Of a stretch of 64,000 nucleotides of DNA, positions 33,778 to 47,600 are shown piece by piece (within the stretch, counting starts at the first letter, position 1; every line of letters starts with the position of its first letter). The notes below the pieces were generated by a model. That model was not told where the DNA came from, did no database searches, and saw only the letters and a list, made by a program, of their open reading frames with translations. Made by a program: the position numbers and the translations under genes. Origin of the DNA: Siphonodentalium dalli (taxonomy: Eukaryota > Mollusca > Scaphopoda > Gadilida > Siphonodentaliidae); the NCBI GenBank assembly GCA_032622095.1, contig CP136067.1, positions 80,688,705 through 80,752,704 on the forward strand. Reading direction: 5' to 3'.

Positions 33778-33859
33778 CTTCACATTGAAGACCGTGTTGA
33801 CGCGGACGAACCTCTCTGGAACAGTCTATACAATTAACGTCGGAGAGAAAGTCAGACAT
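33778..33859 (-). CDS. MULE transposase exon 1 (start of PHD finger)
   Basis: 82 bp from ATG (33857-33859), with donor TGTGAAG|GTTAGT. First four zinc ligands of the finger start here (CIDC and QCE). Confidence 0.65.
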
Positions 33860-34486
33860 GATTGTGAGATGAATGATGAAATGATGGGGGATCTCATGTT
33901 ACTTATAGGATTCCAACAAAAACAACTCACGAAAAGGTGTGATCAAGAAGCCAGGTGGTAATTAGTGGTAATCAGTAAGAGCTCACCTCTTGTTTATACA
34001 GCGTGATTAGTATTAACACTTGTTGTAAAAACATCTCATAAGATCTTTCCCGCAGTCAATCAGATGAATACTATTGTCAGCGTGATTGTTATTCACATTC
34101 GATGTAAGCAAATCTCATAAGATCTTTCGCCGCACATGAATAATTATACATAATATAAATATATATATAAAATACCGTGTTTTCCCCATTTCCAACACAT
34201 GGTACGAAACGACCAATTGATTTTCTACATGGTACGAAACGACCAAACAATGCGGTACGAAACGACCAAGAAATATGGTACGAAACGACCAGATGGTACG
34301 AAACGACCAAGTACGAAACGACCATGGTACGAAACGTCCTGTACCCCCAACAAGGGACATAACTCAGGGTAAGAATAAATAGACAAAACTTGTAATATGT
34401 GGCTATCCTTTCCCCCAGACTGGGCTATCACCATACCAAAGGACAGTGATTTCCGAAATGCATAGCCTTGGCAAATCCTGCAAATT

Positions 34487-34983
34487 AACCCCTTTAATAT
34501 TAATACATTCTATACTAAATGGATTCTCCTACTCAGTTATAAAAGTATACACTGAAATGGTCTATTTTTCATCTGGAGGGGTTTTCAGGAAAAATATCCA
34601 GACAACAGAAAATACAAGTGCAGAGGGATCCCTAATTATTGGAGGGAAATGTTTGGATAATAAGTTCAACAAACAACCTATGATTTATCATTTGAACATT
34701 TCATGAAGGAAATACTAGTCAATGAGTGTTTAGTAAAGAAAGAGTTAAATATTCGCTGATATGTAGTTCACATGGGAACAGTTCTGATAATAACTACAAC
34801 AAATGTCCATAGGCTGTTGTTGAATTCTTTATTTGAACTTTACCTCCAAATGTCTGGATAAGGAATCATAAGTCCCTAAACAATGTATTATCAAAACATC
34901 CTCATAACATACATAATAGACCATTCCAATGTATACTTTTATAAGTTAATTAGAGAAACCATTCAGTAATCAAGCGGTTAACA
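34487..34983. mobile_element. 'D' family TTAA MITE
   Basis: From TTAACCCCTTTAATATTAAT to CAAGCGGTTAA. The interior has the family's inverted text (TGGTCTATTTTTCATCTGGA, GGAAATGTTTGGATAATAAG and complementary forms). Confidence 0.5.
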
Positions 34984-34993
34984 GGGCTGGAAG

Positions 34994-35446
34994 TTAAAGG
35001 TACTTAATCCGATCAGTGGGTCCCCATATCATCAAGATACAACAACAACATTTCTTCAAAATATGCTTTTGTTGTCAGAATCGATTAATTGCAACAAAAT
35101 AATGCTAACCACTGTCAACTATGGTATCAAATTTCCCAAAACATGTTATTTATCAACATTTTGTTCAAAGAAATATGGCCGTATTATCACTTGAGTATTC
35201 AAAAAATTTGGCTGTATTACCACTTGTTTTAGAGTTAACCATCTTCATCCGCTATTTTGACCGAGACCATCCATTTGACGGCGTGTTTCAGGGCCACAAA
35301 CAATTGAAATAACAAACTTCAAAAATTGATATCTGATCACTCTGAGCTTTGATGGGTAGGTTCCTCAACTCGAATAAAATATTGTTTACCCCTGAAGCCA
35401 AAGAAATAGTAATTTAGGGGTGTTTAATCGGATTGAGTACCTTTAA
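34994..35446. mobile_element. 453-bp TTAA MITE (AGGTACTTAATCC family)
   Basis: TTAA AGGTACTTAATCCGAT at the left and GATTGAGTACCT TTAA at the right. No ORF. A partial inverted copy is at 4327-4640. It sits 60 bp beyond the AARSD1 stop codon. Confidence 0.7.
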
Positions 35447-35507
35447 ATGGTAGTTGTTGAGCCCAGGATATAAATCATGTAAGTCATTGATAGTAAAATA
35501 GAGTTAT

Positions 35508-35679
35508 TTATTCATCACATTTCTCAACATCTAATGTTTGTGATTCTGCTCGTTTTGTTTTCTCTTTGATGTATTCTCTGAGCAGTTTCTCAGCCTTCAC
35601 ACGCTGGGTCAGTTTATTGCATTTCCCCTTGAATCGACCTCTATTGATGAAACCCTTTCCTTCCATTTGACTCGCAATT
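35508..35679 (-). CDS. AARSD1 last exon
   Basis: 172 bp, 57 codons with the TAA at 35508-35510. Encodes EGKGFINRGRFKGKC and a charged C-tail. The stop overlaps an AATAAA (GAATAAATAAC), which might act as a poly(A) signal. Confidence 0.9.
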
Positions 35680-38600
35680 CTGAAAATGATCAAAATACGC
35701 AATGTACTATTATAATATGTCCTTTCTGGACATTTTTATCATATATAGGTAACAACAAAATGTGTGAAGTTGAAAACAATATCTCAGTTCTATATTTTAT
35801 ATAGACTCATTTTGGTTTGGTTTATTGGGATTTATCATCTGACGAACAATGGCTGAGATATCTGTGCGGAAAATAAAAAAAAACAAGTTTTCAAGATAAA
35901 CAAAGAAGGATAACTCTAGAATGGAAAAGGCGAACAATGTCATTTGCCCCTCTTGAACAGTCATGATGGTGAACGTCCAAACAAAATTTCATTAAGATCT
36001 GATGAATCATGTTTGAGATACCTCACTGCTATCAATGTAAATTAATCTATGTTAGATCCATTGTCTATTATATTATTAACATAGAAAATATTGGAAATGC
36101 CGTCAGATAAACACTGAAAACATTCAAATAAGTCATCAGCAATAATTTTGAAAAAGATGCCAGCTGCTTTCTAAATTGGCAATTCTCCAAAAACAACTCT
36201 GAAAATTTTCAGTTATATGTAGCTCACATTCTCAATGTCAGAAAACCCATTGGCTAGTACTGTGACAATCTCAAAGTACAAGAAAATTCAGTGTTGTTTT
36301 TATACAAACCTTGGACCAAGTTCATTGAGAAGTTCATCATCACCAGACAACAAGAACATTCCAGTTCCTTTATCATCACCGCAGGTTAGGAAGCAAATCA
36401 CATTCTAAAATATAGAGCCATTATTAAGATACAGTTTTGCTAAGGATTCATGCCATAAGGTAAGAGAAACAAGAGGTACATATCAGTGATCGAGATGTGG
36501 CATGATAAAATGTGGGCTCTCATGACTGGAGCTTCCTGAACTTTTGCGAAAACCCTGTGCCAATGTATTCTCTTATATAAGAGACCTTCCATATATAAGA
36601 GAATGCACTTGCTTACAAGGTCAATGTAAATAATGTTAGGCCAATGCATTCTCCTATATATACGAGGCTCCCTATGGAAGCCTAACTTTGATACAGCCCT
36701 CTTTATTCAGATTGATTGGCTTTGGCATTCGCTATGTCAACCCAGTTTGCTTCAGCAAATAGCTTCGGCATTGTTGATTGCCATAGCCAATTATGAGGAC
36801 TGTTGATATATCTGTGTTTTAGAGCCTAACCCTTTCTTGACGGGAGCTGTGCTGGTGCAGAATTAAAGTTCCTGTGCCAGTGAGTGCATTCTCTTATATA
36901 TGTGAGTCTCCCATTGGGAGCATCACATATATAAGAGAATGCACTGGCTTACAAGGTCAAAGTAAATATTGTTAAGCCAATGTATTCTCTTATATATGTG
37001 AGGCTCCCTATGAGAGACTCGCATATATAAGAGAATGCATTGGCACAGGGTTTTCGCAAAATTTCAGGGAGCTGTATTTATGGAAGAGTTAAATGGGAAA
37101 TAGTTTTCAACATGCAGCGCACACAGCTTTGGCTCACCACATTAAATGCCATCGTGCTTCAACAGTTGGATTCTTACAAAGTGCCCTAGTTGTGCTTTGC
37201 CAAACTATCATATTTAAAGTGATACATTTCATTGACAATAAAAATATATTCTGTTAAATTAAAAAAAAAATTATAGAAACAATTATCTGTGTCATATATA
37301 TAAACAGAGATTTGATAATTACCTGATCCATTTCATTGGCAATCATACTCAGTATATTGTCATCTGCTTCCTTCCTGCGAAAGAAAAAGGAAAAGTTATG
37401 CAGGTAAAGAACAATTAAGAAACAAATTAAGTGGTGTATAGATGACTTATTTCAACATTGACAGTCATGACCATTTAAACAAGAGCATCGCTAGGGCGTG
37501 GCAAAATACGCCCTTTAGCCATTTTGAATTGTACTACCGCAAAATAAAATAATAAGTTTAGCTTGCAAAGAATATCTGATATACCCCTAATTTCAATGCC
37601 AAAATGCGGTCAAATTCTAAGATTGAAAAATGTGTGTAATTTATCTGAAAATATTTGGACAGAACCTATATTCGAACTTGGTCTGTAGTTTTAGCTCAGA
37701 AACAGACATACCAGCTTCGGTTCAGATAACATAATCGAATCTGGAGTTATTGGTCGGAAACCAAAATTTCATGAAATCGGTCAAACTCTAAGTCGAAAAA
37801 GGGCCGTAACTCATGTAAAAATAATTGGACAGAACCCATATTCGAACTTGGCCTGTATCTTTAGCTGGGAAATACACATACCAACTTTGGTTCAGATCAA
37901 ATAATCCAAACTGGAGTTATCGGTCGGAAACCAAAAATGTTAACAGACGGTCAAATTCTAAGTCGAAAAAGGGCCGTAACTCATGTAAAAATAATTGGAC
38001 GGAACCCATATTCGAACTTGGCCTGTATCTTTAGCTGGGAAATACACATGTCAACTTTGGTTCAGATAAAATAATCCAAACTGAAGTTATCGATCGGAAA
38101 CCAAAAATGTTAACGGACGGACAGACAGACGGACGGACAGACTGACAACATAATAAGGTGTCAATGACATTGTAGCTCAACCTGGAAAGGTGTTAATTTT
38201 ATGCTGAGTCAACAATAGAATGAAAAAGAAGAAGGAAAGTTTCAGTAAAGGGATTGTGTTGTGTATATGAAATGGCTGCTGGTGGCCATGTTTTTTTTAC
38301 CAAATTTCAGGAAAAATTGATGGCTCCCATTTAGAGGTCACCCTGAAGATCCATATGAAGTTTGGTGATGATCGGTCGAGGGATGTGGTCTATAGGGTGT
38401 GCCAAAGGATTTAGTCATGTAAAAAATAAAATACAACATGGCTGGCTGCCAGTGGCCAAGTTTTTCATCGAAAATCGTTCAAATTCATTAAGTCCCATCT
38501 AAGTTCCAGAAATGAAGCAGTATATTCAAATCAAACTAATGGGTGCATTGAAAAGTGCACCTAAAAAAGCAAACATTGGTTTCTTTCCCAGACCAAAACA

Positions 38601-41600
38601 ATTTGATCAATATTACAACACTAGTTTCTTCAAAATGACAATATGAATATGCACTCTGAATGATAAAGATTGAAACCAACTGCACACATCTCAGTGAAGC
38701 TTTGAAACAGCCCTTTCTAATAATGACACATACCTGTGATAGATAAATATATTGTCATCATGATCCTTCATTTTGTAGTTTTGTACCTCAAGTATCACAA
38801 GATCCTTTAAAACATTGTAGGCAACCTGTGGGGAAAATAGCAACACTCCATAAACGAGAGGCCGATCAGGATCAGCAGATGTTTAACCCATAAGATGTTT
38901 AACCCATACCTTGGCGATAGCGATCAGCTATTTTCATAAATCCTTACACCAACCTTTTCAACAATTCACACCTTACTATTAAGTTCACAAGTGGCATAAA
39001 ACTTATTGGGCACCTTCCATATGAACATGGATGTGGCATTCAATTTCAACCTATTAGGTCACTCTAAAACAGATATGTCTTATAGAGTGATAAAGCTAAT
39101 TAAGCTCAGTCCGTAGTCAGGCAGAAGCACCATACATAGCAGTTAAAGATAAAATAGTTACAAAATTTAGTAAAATATGATTGATATTGATTGGATATAA
39201 AATATTTTAATGCAAAATTATGAGATAACTAGAGGTGAGATATGAGACTGGCCAGATTGAAGATACTAGAGTCATTCCATTGGATAGCATACGGCATGTC
39301 TATGGAATGGGTGGGTTAATTTTCTTCTAAGCTGATCATTGGAAAGTCTATAAACAGCAGAAATATGATTAAAGTTAGGGTTAGTATTTTCAAAACCATT
39401 CAATCGATACCAAAAGCTTTACAGGTGAAGAATGATTAACCTGGATGTGATTATAAGAGCGATTGGGTGAAAAATGTTTAGTTATCACATTGTGTCAACA
39501 AGATTGGTGGAGGATGTTAATATTTTAAAGCAAATAAACCAAATGACACTCTTTATGCAGGTTAGGTGTGTGTTATCATAAACCATGACATGAAATATAA
39601 ACACAATCAATGAAAAATATTTGAGTTATCAAATCAGATAGCAAGGGGTTAATCTTACCCACATTAATGAACTGATCAACACAATAAAAAGCATGTAATT
39701 GGATTTAGAAGCCCATACAATAAGTCAGTCTCAAGAATACAAGCAACGTTATTATTATCCTGAAGCCCAAATGCAATGGAGGGAATTTCAAAATAAGACA
39801 TTTCCTCTAATGATGAATATTCAATTGGTGGTTTTTAGAAATCCTTACTTAACCTGGCTCAAAGTGAAAGGTATAATTTAATATCTGCCTATCGGATGTC
39901 ATGTGTCTATGGAATGGTTTAATTTTAATCCCAAAATCCATGCAAGTGAAAAGTGGATCACCATAAACCTGGACATAGAATCAGAGAACGATCAAATGAA
40001 ACGCATCAAAACCATGTGTGGAGAGGGTTAATCATTTTCAATGACATCATATGATTGAAGTATGGAATGGGTGGGTTAATTTTTTTCTAAGATAAGATAC
40101 AGTGTCTAATGTCTGTGAACAAGTGCTGCTAGCTGGCCAAGTACTGGTCTATTATGTCTATAAACTTAGAATCTAATAATTCACTGCTCTGTGTGAATGT
40201 GATTTTCTCTTAAAATTCACAGTGTATTAATTACATTATCAGTTACTTGAATTATAAAGGACCATAACTCTGTTAAAATATATCAGATCAAACCCAAATT
40301 CTAATTTGATCTGTATTTTGGGGTGAGGACCACATGTACCAAATGTGGCCGCAATCAGATGAAAAATAACACATCGCAGCTTGGATGAATTATATTTAAA
40401 AACAAGAGTGGAAAGGGTCAACTAAACAATACCAAAATCCATACAGATGAAGAACGTGCTAAGAAAAACCTAGGTAAGAAATATGAGGCAGATCAGAAGA
40501 AAACTGTTTGACTTAGATGTATCAGATAGCATTTGTGTGCAGGGTTAATTATTTTCTAAACCGTTCAATACCAAAAACTATACAGTTGAGGGGTGTGTCA
40601 TCATAAACCTACATATAAAATATGAACACAATCCGACAAAAAATACTTAAGTTATGGCATCGGATAGAACATGACCATGTATGGCTGGAAAGTGTTAATC
40701 ATTTCTAAACTGATCAACCGATCGATACCAAAAACTATACAGGTGAGGGGTGTGTCATCATAAACATGCAAATAAAATTTGAAAAGGACCGACTAAAAAT
40801 GCTTGAGTAATCGTGTCGGATAGCAAGTGTCTACGGACGGACGGATGGACGGATGGAAGGACAAAACGTCAGATGGTTGATCTGGATGTCGGCATTATTG
40901 CATACCATACATGGTATGGGTATACATAAAAAGAATTTTATTGGAATCTCAATATTAAACTGCGACTGTTCTTTCAAGTAAAAGAGTTGATATCATATCA
41001 AAATTCAACTTATGAAGGACTCAAAATATTGAAAATCTCACATGTCAAATATTAGTCAAATCAGCAGTCAGATATTTTCTTGAGTTACAATGCAGACAAG
41101 CTCAAAATTTGTGGAACTTGACTAATTAAAGAATGTAATAATTCAGACCAAACTCGTTTTATATTATATAGTATCAATTCATCATATGATAACAATTCAG
41201 CTTTGATTATCTTCAATATTTTCATGTAGATATACCAACCTTTTCTGCCATCTTGTAGCCCTTCACAGCTTTCTCGGCCAATTCTGTATGTTGTTCCAGG
41301 GGTCCTCTGCAAATGAAAGATATATTTAAATGATATGGTTTGTTTGAACTTCCAAATTAATATATTAGTAATTTGTAAGGAGGGATATAAAAACATGCAT
41401 AATCAGAATTTTTTTTTTTTAAACATTCTTTCTTTATCAAAATTTCCTGTCCAATATTCATACAAAAACTGTAACAAAAAAGGCCCCTTTTTGTCCCCGA
41501 AGCTGCCCAAACTCAGAAGTGTTAATTTCGATGACTTCAGCAAATCATTATGAGGAATATAGTCCACATAATGTACCTCTATGCCTCTATGGACCTATGT

Positions 41601-44600
41601 TGATTCCTGGAATAGGGTAGGAATGTGACAAAGGCATGAATACTAGGTATACTAAAGGCTCCATACTGCCATGAGCTTTTGAAGATACTACTGACTGACT
41701 TATTCATAAAGGAAAGTGTCAATGGCACTGTAGCTCAACTTGGAAAGAGAATGAATGTCATACAGTAGTCAATGGAGCGAACAGGAATGCGGAAACAGTT
41801 TCCATATCAGATGCATAACAAGAGCATCACTAGGGAGTGGCAAAACAGGCCAGTGGTAATTCCAACAAAGGGCCATAACTGGTGAAAATTGGCAGGCAGA
41901 ACCCAAATTTGACCTGTATTTTGGGCTAGTAAATTCACATACTAAATTACATTCCATTCCATTCAGTTCAGACTTACTAAAGTTATCATCGGGAAACAAA
42001 CAAATCGAGACGGATGGACTATTAAGATAATACATCCCGTTTTTTAAAGTTAATTACCACTGTATTGTAGAAGCAAAGTTTGTCCCATTTGTGCTCATTG
42101 AGACTTTTTCCCACACTGTCATTATGTATACTCATCTACATCATTAGGCTTACTTCAATATGACAGTCATAGCTCTTTCCACTTCATGTAGTCGACTCAA
42201 GTATTGAAGAACTCTCTCTCCAACAACAAAATTCAAATTACATGTATTCTTTTTCTTTCCTTTCTCCACACTTAAGAGTTTGATACACTGAAAAGAGAAA
42301 TACAGTGAGAATCTGATATTGTTATATATAGACCTCTCACATAAACAAGCATACTAAAATTGTCTCCTTATTTGGTTATTAAATCGACCCACTGACAATA
42401 AAATTCCGTGTTGTGACCGATATAGCAACAGATTGTAAACAAAAACAAACGCGCACGTGGTTTTCAGACACACTGTAAAATGAAGCTCCATGGCGGCATT
42501 AGGGTGATGAGTTTATGACCGCATTATTAATGTACGTCAACTAACGACATGCCCAAATATACCGGCAAAATAATGCTACACAATATTTACACGAACGCAA
42601 TCGCAAAGAATACATCTGTCCCAAAACTTCCAACGGTGTCTGAAAAGAACGGACTGTAACAACCGGATGATATAGGCCTACGGTAATTTACCGAACGGAA
42701 GCCGGAGTGTATATTTACCGGAAGATCTAAAACAATTTTGCCAACATCCGGGAAATAGTGTCAACATGTCGTCCCAAACAAGTGCCAGCAGCGTGTTGGC
42801 ACTTAAGTTTTTTAAATGCATACACATGGCGCAAGGCAGAAACAAAATGACAAAGGTTCCCCACTGCAACACCTTTTTTCAAGTCTATGAAAAGAATCAC
42901 CCCAAAGGCCTTGACGCCCAATTATGTGGAAAGTTATTCTACACTGTTGTAAATATTGAAACTAGTTGTTTTATTGAATAATAATGAACATATGTACAAT
43001 TTGCACATGTAGATTAAATACAAGGCACTGAAATTCAGTACATACATTGTTAGCCTTCACAATAAGTTCATAAATGACATAATTATTAGAAAGATAGCAC
43101 AAATATGATATTTGAATTTCCCCGCGAAAAAATAAAGTGAAAAAAAAAAATAAAGTGAAAAGCCACCCCCCCCCCCCGCCCCTGTTTTTTTTATGGATGG
43201 GAGTGGAAACACACCTATTTTTCGCTTTGGCCTAAGTGAAAATGGTTTTAAAGCAACTTTTCCTTGCATCGTTTGTGGGGAAAAGAAGCAATTTATAATA
43301 TAATAATAACAGCACTACCTTTTGAAGCTATTTAATTTAAATATAATTTGTGCTCACCGTTAGGCCACGGTTTTTTTATTTTGTGGTTTACGGATTTTTT
43401 CTGCCATAATCAACTTGGGTAGGACGAAAACAAATAAAAAAATAAAAACTGAAAAATTTAGTATTAAAGAAGAATCAACAGAGAAACAAAGAACAGCGCG
43501 ATTTTATTGTATATTTATGTTAAATTAATGTTTTGTGTATATTCTTGTGTAATTGTTAATAAACTGCCTTTAATAATTTCACTAATTAAATCAGTCATAA
43601 ATCCCCAAGCCGGTAGATATATCTCAGGTTTGAAGTGAGTTATATAATAGGAACGAAGTGACTCAGGGACAAAGTGACATGTTCCCATATTAATCAAAGT
43701 ATTTTGTTTGCATTAGGCCTACATTTCTGCAGTATTAATATATAAAGAAAAGAAATGAGGTGCCCCATTTGCAGAAATACTTTTACAAACACATTTTTTA
43801 GCTTTAATTTCTCTCCACCTAGTCGAAAATCTACGGGATACTAAAGATAAATTCAATGTATAGTCAATTTTGAACTACTCCCCACCATGAAAACACATCC
43901 ACTGAAAAAGTGTGAAAAATAATTGGTTGTTTTTGGGGACAAAAGTAACAAAACACATGTCACAAGTTCGTTTTAATACAATGAAGGGATACATACATGT
44001 TTGTATGTCGGGTTTATCAATGGGACATTTAATTTCTACCCTTGATTTATTTTACAAACAAGCTGCCGCTTGTATAAATGTTAACGACGAACGATTTTGG
44101 ATTTACAGAAATATACTTCCAAGGTTTGGAAGGGAGGTAATTCACTATTAAATAAACGGGTATATAAAAACATGCACCGGAACATTTCCCCGGATTGTTT
44201 TCATTCGACAAATTGGAAAGGATGGGAGACTGTCACCAGGGGAGGGGTTGTACAAATATAATTTTGACAATCAATATGCGATTTATTCGTTCAATATTCG
44301 AGCCACTTTTTGGCGTACCTTTGAGATGGAAGGTTGGTGTGCGCTAAATAGTACGTAGCGCCACCGCTCGAGTGAAAATATTCCGTTTAAAAATAGATAT
44401 ATGGGAAAACCGGTTTACCAAAATAGAATTGGATGGCGTAAAAATGAGTTCCTATCGTCAATCTTTCAATAAAAATATGTACGTTTGGACCCAAATATGT
44501 GGGTCGGCGGAAAATATAAAATATTTTTTTTTTTTACAATTTATTTTTTAGGTCGGGGGGTTTTCCACTCGGTCAGCGGATCCGTAAACCACAAAATCAA

Positions 44601-47600
44601 AAAAACGTCGCCTTACTCAGCTTGTGTCATCAAACAACATGTTTTTTTTCATTACTCACAGTACACTGAAAAAACTTAAATATCCCCATGCATACAACTT
44701 TTTTATTCGTGATCAATCTGTTGGAAACATTTTAATCGGTACAAAATAATTGTACAACATATTTTTTATACCAGTGAGATCAAACAGACCTATTTACCAA
44801 TTCAAATTTCCAATTCTTTTTGTAATTGGTAACTATGTTCAAGAATGTGGTTAAACACGCATTGTATTGCATCTGCAAACTCAGTAAAAACAAGAGCATC
44901 GCTAGGGCGTGGCAAAATATGGGTGTATAAACATCAATCATACTTTATAGGGTAATTTTTGGCAAAATAAATCACATGAAATCTATCAACTAACTTTTAT
45001 AAACATCTGTTCGGGTAATAATGGCCATGTGCAACAGTGTGCAACAGTGTGCAACTGAAATTATACTCAGAGCTAGCCGATACAGAGGCAGAATGCTTCA
45101 TTGGCATGTGCTTCAGAAATAAAACATTATATTAAACCACGATCTTATACTTTTCAAAATGTTTTGGCCTAAGAAATGGGAAATTAACTTTGCATGGCCT
45201 TAGCTCTTATTATATGAGATAGCACAAACATGTATGGAAGGCATACCTGGAGTTGACTGAGATTAGCCATATGAGTTCCACAGCACAGATTTTCATCCAC
45301 ACCTTCTATTTCAATTAGACGTACTGGTCCAACATGGTCAGCAGGTAGTCCTCTCGATCTTGCCTGGAAACAGGCATTAATAGACCAATGATGATCAAAG
45401 AGATAAAATGCAGTAAGTTAATCAACAAATGAGAGATATGATTCTGATAATTTATCCCTTTGATTACTAAATACGATTTAAAGAGCAGTTCCCAGTTCAG
45501 ATAATAAGTTAAACAGTCTAACATTTCGCATCAATGAATAGAAACAAACCTTCTGCACTTGTCTAAGGCCAATATAAAAATATGCCTAAGAAATTGGAAT
45601 CTAAGCCCAATATAAAAAAAATGCCTAAGAAATTAAGTTAATTTCCCATTTCTTAGGCCATTTCCCTTCACGACCCTATTTTAGTTACCTCCAAATTATT
45701 TTTTTTGGTTTGGATATCTCTTTACATGTATATGTAAATTTTATTCTTGCCTTAACAATCAAATTAGATTACAATGACCCATTAGTCAGTCTATTTTGAT
45801 CAAATTGGACAATCTAAATCACCTTGTATCATATAAGTTAGGATACTGCTTCAATGTCTAGAAGACTAGAGCTGTCTATGAACTTTATGTTAGGAAGAAA
45901 GAATAAAATAAAAAAAAATAATTTGCCCTCCCGCCCCATTTCTATGAAAAAGTTGGCTGTAAATCTAGTAATTTATTTATATTGGCCTAATCTACATGTA
46001 TTTGTCTGGCTGTCGGCTGCTTATATTTGCTGAACATCCCTCAAGATGAATAATAGACCATTCCATAGTATACTCTTATTTGCCATCAAATGTGTAACAG
46101 CATAAACAGGGCGAGGAACCAAGGTCATAAAAAATGCTCAAAAAAGACATATCACATTGAAGTGAGTATTCATCGTTTTCTGCACAATATAAATAACTCA
46201 ATCAAAAAAGATATGTATCAATTTTTTCTAGCTCACTATGAATCCCGTCCCCATAAAAATATGACAATAAATAAGGTATGTGTTCATGTGACTTCGGTCA
46301 CCATTTTACGAGGTTGTGAAGTTTGAACAACAAAAGCTCCTTTAAAACAAGCCAGTTCGATAACCAGTTTTTGTGTTCTGCAAGATGAGTTGTTGCGATA
46401 GCTCATTAGTCCAATAGCTTGGGATAGCTCATTAGTCCAATAACTTGTTGATATCTTTGGAAAATATAGAAAACAAGAGCATCGCTAGGGTGTGGCAAAA
46501 TACGCACATTGTTTGTCCAAAAGGTAGTCATGAACAAAGGCCCAACTGATGTGATAGTGCAACGTTAACGCTCAAAATCAAATTTCATTCCATTCAGTTC
46601 AGACTTACCAAAGTTATCATCCGGAAACGAAAATTGAGTGAAAAGTCCAACAAAAAGGGCCATAACTCTGGAGAAAATTGTCGGGCAGAACCCGAAATCG
46701 ACCTGACCTGTATTTTGGGCTAGTAAACTGACATACTAAATTTCATTCCAATCAGTTAAGACTTACTCGTTATTATGACGAAATGAAAATTTAGTGGAAA
46801 TTCCAACAAAAATGGCCATAAGTCTGGTGAAAATTGGCAGCCAGAACCCAAATTCGAACTTTACCTGTATTTTGTTCTTGTAAACCCACATACCAAAGTT
46901 CATTACATTCAGTTCAGACTTAATAATGTTATCGTCCGGAAATGAAAAATGCTAACAGACCCATGTATTGAAATAATATGAAATGTATTGAATTTGTTTT
47001 TCTTTAACATATCTTCAAAGATATATGCTACATGACTTATGATATTGAGATGAATAGATCAAATTTTTAATATCAACCTTTATTAAACCTATCCAGTCCA
47101 GTGACTATTTGTAATTGGAAAAACAATTAAATATCCTACCTACCTACATGTACCTACTCATTCTTGAAATTTTGGGTACAGTCAGGGGAAACAAATATAT
47201 TTTTAAATGTGGCCTTATCACCTGGACAACAAAAGTTTCAGACGGACGGAAAGATGACCAGACTATGGATGGACTGACACTGCTCATTTCTATAGTCTCC
47301 TGAAACATTTTTTGAGGGACAACTAAAGATTCACCTTGATAACAGAGGGGTGGTCCTTATCGGTGTATATATGGGTGTGGACTTTCACGCAGTCTCGAAT
47401 CTTCTGATTACAAGCCGTTTCCAATTCAGATATCTGATCGTTGGTCATAGATCCAACATCAAGCTCAATGAAGGAAGTCTTTGAGCCTAAGTTCCTGGAA
47501 GAGAAGAAAAATGTTTCATAAATTTCACATGTCAGAAACACAAATTTCATATTCTATTATCATATGACTCTATTTTGGTTGATTTCCATGTGAAATACTA

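Larger units (their letters stand above)
31635..33859 (-). pseudogene. MULE transposase with PHD and FLYWCH domains, 3' end broken
   Basis: Exons 33859-33778, 33519-32510, 32316-32105 and about 31862 leftwards keep frame through GT-AG joins. Exons 1-2 give a PHD-type finger: CIDC, then LQCEGCHRWQHRTC, then WVCTAC. A Thr/Pro linker follows, then a FLYWCH-type region (FSFTVKRQTSKATHWWCSH, ACPATITEK, LHNHQP). The catalytic core shows NWYIDGTF (first Asp), VTMDFEKA (second Asp) and CYFHWTQAVNR. These match MULE transposases. The fourth exon begins RQLRKLYALPLLPAEHIRPV and then hits TGA, with a second in-frame stop before a QWSV-like remnant. The usual C-terminal part is lost, so the copy is probably inactive unless the end is spliced differently. 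Confidence 0.75.
31330..34337 (-). mobile_element. MULE-type transposon with tandem-repeat termini
   Basis: Inverted ends of about 150-210 bp at 31330-31541 and 34172-34337, each built from the motif GTTTCGTACC: eight copies on the left and seven on the right, spaced 14-32 bp and separated by partly conserved text. Between them, on the minus strand, are a PHD finger, a FLYWCH-type domain and a MULE transposase core. I could not find a clean 9-11 bp TSD, so one edge may be eroded. The C-terminal transposase exon carries in-frame stops. Confidence 0.8.

Noticed and set aside
42766-42981. 72-codon plus ORF as a nested gene in an AARSD1 intron
   Set aside because: No domain, and two overlapping minus frames are also open; kept only as a CpG-rich patch.
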